6,117 nucleotides of DNA from Myxococcales bacterium (GTDB lineage Bacteria; Desulfobacterota_B; Binatia; UBA1149; SPBQ01): contig SPBQ01000153.1 in the NCBI GenBank assembly GCA_004525875.1, forward strand, positions 1 to 6,117. Reading direction: 5' to 3'. This document shows positions 1 through 4,290 of the stretch, piece by piece. Under the pieces are notes generated by a model. That model saw only the letters and a list, made by a program, of their open reading frames with translations, did not search any database and was not told where the DNA came from. The translations under genes were made by a program, and so were the position numbers. Within the stretch, counting starts at the first letter, position 1; the number at the start of each line of letters is the position of its first letter.

Positions 1-251
1 CCGGCCTTCTCCGCGATGTACATCATGATCGCGCCCGACTCGAAGACGGCGATCGGCTCGCCGCCTCCTTCGGGATCGTGGTCGACGATGGCGGGCATGC
101 GTGTGTTCGGGCAGATCTTCACGAACTCGTCCTTGAACTGATCGCCCTGGCCGATGCTGCAGCGAGCGATCCGATAGGGCAGACCGCATTCCTCGAGCAG
201 GATCGTGATTTTCTTGCCGTTGGGCGTGGGCCAGTAGTGGACATCGATCAT
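1..251 (-). CDS. Glutathione S-transferase, YfcG-like (Nu class), N-terminal part; runs off the left edge
   Basis: Only the first 83 codons are present. The translation begins MIDVHYWPTPNGKKITILLE and reads as the thioredoxin-like GSH-binding domain of Nu-class GSTs; it closely resembles E. coli YfcG as I remember it (a start MIDLY-APTPNG-KIT). Seen in the sequence: T9 and N11 in 'PTPNG', which in YfcG lie next to the glutathione sulfur; the 'RMPAIVDH' loop with the expected cis-Pro (P53); and 'ESGAI' (E71, S72), which binds the gamma-glutamyl end of glutathione. YfcG and YghU act as GSH-dependent disulfide-bond reductases and peroxidases rather than classical conjugating enzymes, so a cytosolic redox role is the likeliest. 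The start at 251 is supported by a GGGGAGAG Shine-Dalgarno-like stretch just upstream; the ATG at 256 meets a stop at once. It lies 123 bp downstream of the acyl-CoA dehydrogenase on the same strand, so co-transcription is possible. The helical C-terminal domain is outside the window. Confidence 0.93.
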   Translation of the reverse strand, partial: MIDVHYWPTPNGKKITILLEECGLPYRIARCSIGQGDQFKDEFVKICPNTRMPAIVDHDPEGGGEPIAVFESGAIMMYIAEKA

Positions 252-374
252 TTCATCTCTCCCCGCTACGCGTCGCCGGCAGGCCGCGTTCTGATGTCGG
301 GGCTACCACGTCGGATCGGTTCAGCAAAGCGGGCGGCGCGAGCACGGGCGCCGTGGATTCGTGAGGGAACGCGG

Positions 375-2072
375 CTAGGTGTTCATCTCGTAAGCGCCGC
401 TGAGCGCCGTCACGTGCTCGATGTACAGGGCATCGAAGGCCGCGGCATCCGCGATCGGCTTCTTCACCAGCTTCAGACAGTGCTCCATCTGCTCGGCCGT
501 GGTCGCCGTCTTGTTGTACAGGTCGAGCGCGTAGTGCGACATGTCGCGTACAAGGACATCGAAGATCTGGTTCACGAGCGCGTCGGGCACCTCATAGATC
601 TCGGCGTTCTCGAGAATGAGCTGGCCGTAGACGACCAGGATGAAAATCTCGCCCACGGCGAGCAGAAAGTCGAGGTCCTTGCTCTGGTCGCGCGAGGGTG
701 GCGCCTCGGTACACAGCGTGCGAATCGTCTCGATCTGTTCCTTGAAGATCTCGACGTTGGCGAGACTCCATCGGTCGAACACCGGGCGATAGTCATGAAA
801 CTGGATGCCACCGAGACCGCGCGTGGCTCCCTGCTGGAACAGGAACGCGTCGTCGGCCGCGTCGTCACGGCGCGGGATCTCGGGGAACTCCGCCGGGTTG
901 AAGAAGTAGTTTGCGAGGAATTTGACGATGAGCGCGATGTTGACGTGGACCGTGCCCTCGAGCTTGGGCAGCGCGCGGATATCGCGCGTGGCCATCTCGA
1001 AGTACGTGTCTTCCTCGAAGCCACGCGCCGCGATCACGTCCCAGAGATGATCGATCACGTCCTCGCCCTGGGTGGTCACCTTCATCTTCACGATGGGGTT
1101 GAACAGTAGATATCGTCGGTCCTCGCTCGAGGCCGAGCGCATGTAGTCGGCCGCGCGCAGGCCCACGAGCTTCATCGCGACGAGACGAGAGTACGCGTCC
1201 ATCATCAGATTGCGCACCTGCGGAAACTCGGTCACGCGTTTTCCGTACAGCACCCGGTTGTGCGCGTGCGTGACCGCCTCGTAGAAAGCGTGCGTGCAGA
1301 TACCGATCGAGGCCCAGCCCAGGTTGAACTTGCCGACGTTGACCGTGTTGAGCGCCGCGTCCCACGCCTCGGGGCCGCGCGAGAGGATGTCCTCCTCGGC
1401 GATCGGGTAGTCGTGCAGCTCGAAGTCGGACACGTAGGACTGCGAGGTGATGACGTTCTTGTTCAGCTTGTAGCTGGGGTGCTGGGAGTCGGTGGTGAAG
1501 AACACCCAGTCGTTCGAGTCGGCCATCTTCGCGAACGTGGAGACCATGCGCGCCTTGTTGCCGTTGCCGATGTAGTACTTCGCGCCGTTCGCGACGTAGG
1601 AACCATCGTCTTGCGACGCAAGCTTCATGTCCGAAGAGTACAGATCGGCGCCGTGTGCGCGTTCGGACAGGCCGAACGCGAAGATCTCGCCCTCTTCGAG
1701 CTGCCGGGCAGCCTTGCGCTTGGCCTCCTCGTTCTCGCTCATCCAGATCGGCCCCAGACCGAGCACCGAGACCTGCCACGTGTACCAGTAGTGCAGGCCG
1801 TAGAACGCGAGGATCTCGCTGAACTCGCAGATGCGCCATGTGTCCCACCGGCAATCCTCGGCGCCGTATGCCGCCGGCGTGCACATCGTCGCGAAGATGC
1901 GCTCGCGCTTCACGAAGTCGAGGAAGTCCTGGTACCAGACCTGGCCGTGATCGTCGTCCTTGAGGCGACGCTTTCCCTTCGTCTCGAAGAACTCGATGGT
2001 CTTGAGCATGATCTCGCGTGAGCGCTCATCGGGGTAGTGGCGGTCGTGGGCTTTCGGATTGAGAAGGATCAT
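375..2072 (-). CDS. Acyl-CoA dehydrogenase family protein with long C-terminal extension
   Basis: The 565-residue product is a flavin-dependent acyl-CoA dehydrogenase that would introduce an alpha-beta double bond into an acyl-CoA and pass electrons to ETF; the substrate cannot be read from sequence. N-terminal helical domain about 1-125; FAD/acyl-binding beta domain about 126-235 with the family signature 'FAFGLSERAHGADL' (131-144; E137, G141, D143); C-terminal four-helix domain about 240-390. The catalytic-base position is occupied by E372 in 'LEGT', after 'RDIRALPK', matching the medium-chain enzyme 'YEGT' glutamate. A further ~175 residues follow the usual ~385-residue core, mostly helical-looking and acidic, recalling the extended C-termini of VLCAD/ACAD9-type enzymes, though I see no clear homology to them. 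The start at 2072 has no Shine-Dalgarno, but 'SREIMLKTIEFFE' from residue 18 on looks conserved and the alternative M22 has no better site. Likely roles are fatty-acid or aromatic acyl-CoA breakdown. Confident in family, not in substrate. Confidence 0.95.
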   Translation of the reverse strand: MILLNPKAHDRHYPDERSREIMLKTIEFFETKGKRRLKDDDHGQVWYQDFLDFVKRERIFATMCTPAAYGAEDCRWDTWRICEFSEILAFYGLHYWYTWQVSVLGLGPIWMSENEEAKRKAARQLEEGEIFAFGLSERAHGADLYSSDMKLASQDDGSYVANGAKYYIGNGNKARMVSTFAKMADSNDWVFFTTDSQHPSYKLNKNVITSQSYVSDFELHDYPIAEEDILSRGPEAWDAALNTVNVGKFNLGWASIGICTHAFYEAVTHAHNRVLYGKRVTEFPQVRNLMMDAYSRLVAMKLVGLRAADYMRSASSEDRRYLLFNPIVKMKVTTQGEDVIDHLWDVIAARGFEEDTYFEMATRDIRALPKLEGTVHVNIALIVKFLANYFFNPAEFPEIPRRDDAADDAFLFQQGATRGLGGIQFHDYRPVFDRWSLANVEIFKEQIETIRTLCTEAPPSRDQSKDLDFLLAVGEIFILVVYGQLILENAEIYEVPDALVNQIFDVLVRDMSHYALDLYNKTATTAEQMEHCLKLVKKPIADAAAFDALYIEHVTALSGAYEMNT

Positions 2073-2078
2073 TCAGGT

Positions 2079-2107
2079 GTTTCACGCCGCCCGGCCGAGC
2101 ATGTCAA
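2079..2107 (-). promoter_or_regulatory. Candidate sigma70-type promoter of the acyl-CoA dehydrogenase gene
   Basis: On the minus strand a perfect TTGACA (2107-2102) is followed, after exactly 17 bases, by TGAAAC (2084-2079), a 3-of-6 match to TATAAT. The start codon begins only 6 bases after the -10 element, so transcription would begin at or next to the A of the ATG. That agrees with the absence of any Shine-Dalgarno sequence before this gene and suggests a leaderless mRNA. The weak -10 match is the main doubt. Confidence 0.4.
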
Positions 2108-2283
2108 GAGCGGCCGATGCGACGGAGCGGCGCGCAGCTGATCGATCCCGGCCGCGGCCCTCGATGAGGACCGGCCACGTCGCCCGGGAGCGCGATCGGC
2201 CGTCTCGAGGAACCGAATCGCCGCTCCGAGAGGCGGTAGTCACCGCGCTTGGTGTCGGTCTTCTTGCCAAATTTCGTGCCCAT
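2104..2283 (-). CDS. Possible small protein of 59 residues, unrecognised
   Basis: This short reading frame starts MGTKFGKKTDTKRGDYRLSE and is preceded by AGGGA about seven bases before the ATG, a good ribosome binding site. The first ~22 codons are lysine- and aspartate-rich and mostly end in G or C, unlike the arginine/proline-rich shadow frames common in this DNA, so they look genuinely coding. From about residue 25 onward the sequence (RRPIALPGDVAGPH...) looks like non-coding translation, so a frameshift, a decayed gene or chance are all possible. Its stop codon lies inside the TTGACA box of the dehydrogenase promoter candidate, so the two would be head-to-tail on the minus strand. No domain, membrane segment or cysteine motif is visible. 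I do not recognise it and assign no function. Confidence 0.33.
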   Translation of the reverse strand: MGTKFGKKTDTKRGDYRLSERRFGSSRRPIALPGDVAGPHRGPRPGSISCAPLRRIGRS

Positions 2284-2481
2284 CGATAATCCCTGCGGGA
2301 AGTCAGCTCGGTGTCGTGCGACGCACTGCTCGACATCCGGTGAGCAAGCTACGCGCCAGCCGAAGCCCGCGAGAATGCTCGCTGTCATGCGGCAGCGCGA
2401 CCGGTGGTTCGCAGGTCCGGGTGACCACGCCGCGCAATTTCGCAGAGTGAGGGAGACCTCGAGCCGATTTCGGGAGCTCCT

Positions 2482-3495
2482 ATGATCTGGCTGATTTTTC
2501 TGGGATGGGCATCCGCCGTGGTCGTGGCCGGAACCGTCATCGGCCCGGTAACCGCGGCGCTGGGGGAGCGCCTGCGACTGGGCCAGGCGTGGGCCGGCAC
2601 CGTGCTGCTGTCGCTGGCCACCACGCTGCCCGAGATCGTCACGACCATCTCCGTCGCCGGCCGAGGAGAGGTCGGGATCGCGCTCGGAAACATCGTCGGG
2701 AGCTGCATCTTCAACCTGTTCATCCTGGTCCTCGTCGACCTGCTGAGCTCCAGACCCGTCTACGACCGACTGTCGGCGGATCACATCGCGACCGGCCTGC
2801 TCGGCTGCGCGCTACTCGGACTGCTGATCATCGGCGTGGGGCTTGGCCACGTCGGGATGTTCGGGCCGGCCGGGCCAAGCGTTGGCCCCGTCGGCCTCAC
2901 GGCCCTGGCGATTCTACTGCTTTACGGGGTGGGGCAATATGTCGTCTACCGCGTAGCACAGCAGAGCTTCGAGGAGCCCGAACATCCTAAACCGGGCTTC
3001 TGGGACTACCGCTCGGTGCCCGTCCTGGCGCTCGCGTTCGCGCTCGTGGCGGTCGTCATCATCGTCTCGGCCTACCAGCTGGGTTTGACGGTGGAGACGA
3101 TCGCCGATCGCTACGCACTCGGTGCCACGTTCGCAGGCGCCACCCTGCTCGGCATCGTTACGAGCCTGCCGGAGCTAACCAACGGTATCGCCTCCACGCG
3201 GCGGGGGCACCTGGACCTCGTGCTCGGCAACGTGCTCGGCGCCAACGCGTTCCTGCTCTTCGTCCTTGCCGTCGCCGACGTGTTCTTCCTGAACGGCGCG
3301 CTGCTCTATGCGGTGGGCCAGACGGAAGCCCTCTCGGCAATCATCATGGCAGCCACGGCGATCGTGATGCAGACCATCGTCCTCGGTGCGCTCGCCGTGC
3401 GCAGCACGCACCGAGTCTGGCGCGCGAGCATGGTCTCCGTCGTGCTCGTCGCACTGTACGTCTTCAGCCTCGTGGTGGCGTACCGATTCGCATGA
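2482..3495 (+). CDS. CaCA-family cation antiporter (Na+/Ca2+ exchanger-like membrane protein)
   Basis: The 337-residue product is an inner-membrane protein with about ten hydrophobic segments in two inverted halves, the usual size for bacterial short CaCA exchangers, which swap Ca2+ or another cation against Na+ or H+. Alpha-1 repeat (about 39-82): 'SLATTLPEIVTT' with the ion-binding glutamate E51, then 'GNIVGSCIFN' with N70 and S74. Alpha-2 repeat (about 219-260): 'TSLPELTN' with E231, then 'GNVLGANAF' with N250. A polar loop at about 160-178 (EEPEHPKPGFWDY) separates the halves. The start is well supported by GGGAG five bases before the ATG. The gene stands alone: divergent from the dehydrogenase and 795 bp from the next gene. 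Oddities: 'GSCIFN' replaces the common 'GSNIFN', and alpha-2 has 'GANAFLLF' where relatives usually carry Ser/Asn and a later polar residue. The transported ion therefore cannot be inferred safely; distant relatives are also named sodium:proton exchangers. Confidence 0.94.
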   Translation: MIWLIFLGWASAVVVAGTVIGPVTAALGERLRLGQAWAGTVLLSLATTLPEIVTTISVAGRGEVGIALGNIVGSCIFNLFILVLVDLLSSRPVYDRLSADHIATGLLGCALLGLLIIGVGLGHVGMFGPAGPSVGPVGLTALAILLLYGVGQYVVYRVAQQSFEEPEHPKPGFWDYRSVPVLALAFALVAVVIIVSAYQLGLTVETIADRYALGATFAGATLLGIVTSLPELTNGIASTRRGHLDLVLGNVLGANAFLLFVLAVADVFFLNGALLYAVGQTEALSAIIMAATAIVMQTIVLGALAVRSTHRVWRASMVSVVLVALYVFSLVVAYRFA

Positions 3496-3756
3496 CGCCC
3501 GTGTCTTTGGTGTGTTCCAGCGGCATCGGGGCTGTTGCGCCGAACGGGCCCCATGCGATACGTCGGCACTGGTTTCTTGATCGTCCCCACCTCGGTCGTC
3601 GTGCAACAGTCGCCGACATTCAACGATACCTGCTTGAATCGCAGCTGGGTGGCGACGTGGCCACCGTGGTCGATTGTCCACCAGGTTCTCGCGCGCGCAC
3701 CCGACCGACGGCGTGTCGGTGCGGGTACAGCCCGGTGAGTCAGCATGCTCGTGTGA

Positions 3757-3771
3757 GCGGGCAAAGCCCGC
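3757..3771. repeat. Short perfect hairpin GCGGGC-AAA-GCCCGC
   Basis: A six-base perfect inverted repeat with a three-base AAA loop. There is no T-run on either side, so it does not look like a standard intrinsic terminator, and it lies 262 bases after the antiporter stop codon. It may be a REP-like element or a protein-binding site; neither is demonstrated. Confidence 0.35.
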
Positions 3772-3932
3772 GGCGCGCGCGTCTGTCCTTGATGCGTTCG
3801 CGTTAGATTCCGGCGTCGCGGTGACACTCAAGTGAGCATCGCGGCCTCAGTCGCCACAGCGCAGCGAGTCCGACGGGCCTGCTCCTCGGCGATAGCGTAT
3901 GCGCCGTCGTATCCCCCGGCAGAGACACGCTC

Positions 3933-3950
3933 TCGCCGATGCTTCGGCGA
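3933..3950. repeat. Perfect 7-bp hairpin TCGCCGA-TGCT-TCGGCGA
   Basis: Seven complementary bases flank a four-base loop. No T-tract follows on either strand. It lies just before the larger nested-stem region at 3966-4072 and may belong to the same structured element. Confidence 0.4.
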
Positions 3951-3965
3951 CCACACACAGTCCCC

Positions 3966-4072
3966 TCAACGATCCCTCGTACGCTGGCTGCGCGTAGCTA
4001 AACGTCGGCGGCGCATGCGCCGCATCCCCCATCGGGGCGCTATTTAGCACGACGCTGAGGGATATAGCTTGA
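3966..4072. other. Nested inverted-repeat element, possible structured RNA or small MITE-like element
   Basis: Complementary segments occur in concentric order. TCAA (3966-3969) pairs with TTGA (4069-4072). ATCCCTC (3972-3978) pairs with GAGGGAT (4057-4063). CGT-a-GCTAAA (3993-4002) pairs with TTTAGC-ACG (4043-4051) with a single bulged A. At the centre is a 16-base perfect palindrome, GCGGCGCATGCGCCGC (4008-4023), and a CCCC/GGGG mini-stem (4027-4037). Correct nesting of three separate arms is more than I would expect of random GC-rich sequence, but the internal loops are unequal (14 and 5 bases on the two sides between the second and third stems). It is either a folded RNA, a cruciform-type DNA site, or a decayed mobile element with terminal repeats. 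Strand and function are unknown. Confidence 0.4.
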
Positions 4073-4095
4073 CGCACGACGCGCTGCTGTATCCC
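4059..4095. repeat. 10-bp stem GGGATATAGC / GCTGTATCCC with 17-base loop
   Basis: GGGATATAGC (4059-4068) pairs with GCTGTATCCC (4086-4095) over ten positions, with one G-U wobble if RNA. The left arm overlaps GAGGGAT (4057-4063), which can instead pair with ATCCCTC at 3972-3978, so the two folds exclude each other. It lies about 200 bases upstream of the secreted-protein start codon. Confidence 0.4.
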
Positions 4096-4278
4096 ATGGC
4101 TCATTATTATCGGTCGTCGGTGGTGTATCACGCAGCTTTGGAGTGCGTGGGCCGAAACCGCCGGCCAATACGAGGTGTTCGAACGTACCCAGGTGCGCCC
4201 CGCTGTCGCGCCGCGCCGAAGTCGCGGTGCGGATCTTCTGCGACGCCCGCCCGAAGTCTCCTCGATATCGCAGCGCTC

Positions 4279-4286
4279 GGAGGGAG
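4279..4286 (+). promoter_or_regulatory. Ribosome binding site of the secreted repeat protein
   Basis: GGAGGGAG sits four bases before the ATG at 4291. It is the strongest Shine-Dalgarno-like sequence in the window and fixes the start of a reading frame that has no stop before the right edge. Confidence 0.8.
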
Positions 4287-4290
4287 CAGC

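Larger units (their letters stand above)
2073..2481. other. 409-bp region between divergent genes
   Basis: This separates the minus-strand dehydrogenase from the plus-strand antiporter. At its left end is the dehydrogenase promoter candidate. In the middle is a possible minus-strand small ORF (2104-2283). It also contains a GGCCGCGGCC palindrome (2150-2159). I found no convincing -35/-10 pair for the plus-strand antiporter gene and no terminator. The right end carries that gene's ribosome binding site, GGGAG at 2472-2476. Confidence 0.6.
3496..4290. other. 795-bp region without a convincing gene, rich in inverted repeats
   Basis: No frame here shows a recognisable domain or the strong third-position GC of the flanking genes. 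It contains several hairpin-forming sequences, listed separately (3757-3771, 3933-3950, 3966-4072, 4059-4095), plus CGGG/CCCG at 3722-3734. An AT-rich patch at 4103-4110 includes TATTAT (4105-4110), a 5-of-6 match to a -10 box, but I see no matching -35 at 16-18 bases. It could still be part of the promoter for the secreted-protein gene at 4291. I found no T-tract terminator after the antiporter gene and no tRNA. Confidence 0.6.

Noticed and set aside
334..353. CGGCGC/GCGCCG hairpin downstream of the dehydrogenase stop as a terminator
   Set aside because: It is a 6-bp stem with an 8-base loop and no T-run after it on the minus strand; too weak to call.
78..1109. 343-codon plus-strand open frame opposite the GST and dehydrogenase genes
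   Set aside because: It is antisense to two recognised genes, crosses the gap between them, is rich in Arg/Val/Leu/Asp as expected of a GC-rich shadow, and has no domain.
1260..2021. 253-codon plus-strand open frame
   Set aside because: It lies wholly antisense to the dehydrogenase coding sequence, with shadow-like composition and no motif.
3528..3552. GGGGC/GCCCC stem shortly after the antiporter stop as a terminator
   Set aside because: It has a 5-bp stem, a 15-base loop and no T-tract; expected by chance in GC-rich DNA.
3535..3738. 67-codon frame with 'YVGTGFLIVPTSVVV', resembling the start of a trypsin-like protease
   Set aside because: The resemblance covers about 15 residues, no catalytic His motif follows, and no other frame continues it.
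3492..3806. 104-codon plus-strand frame whose ATG overlaps the antiporter stop (ATGA), suggesting translational coupling
   Set aside because: Third-position GC is clearly lower than in the neighbouring genes, no domain is recognisable and the end is Arg-rich noise. 'ATVADIQRYLLESQL' looks protein-like but is not enough.
4069..4095. TTGACG...TATCCC as a promoter for the 4291 gene
   Set aside because: The spacing is 15 bases, the -10 match is poor, and both parts lie in the loop and arm of a 10-bp inverted repeat.
4165..4190. GTTCGAAC resembling a tRNA T-loop
   Set aside because: The flanking bases do not form a T-stem and no acceptor or anticodon arm can be found.
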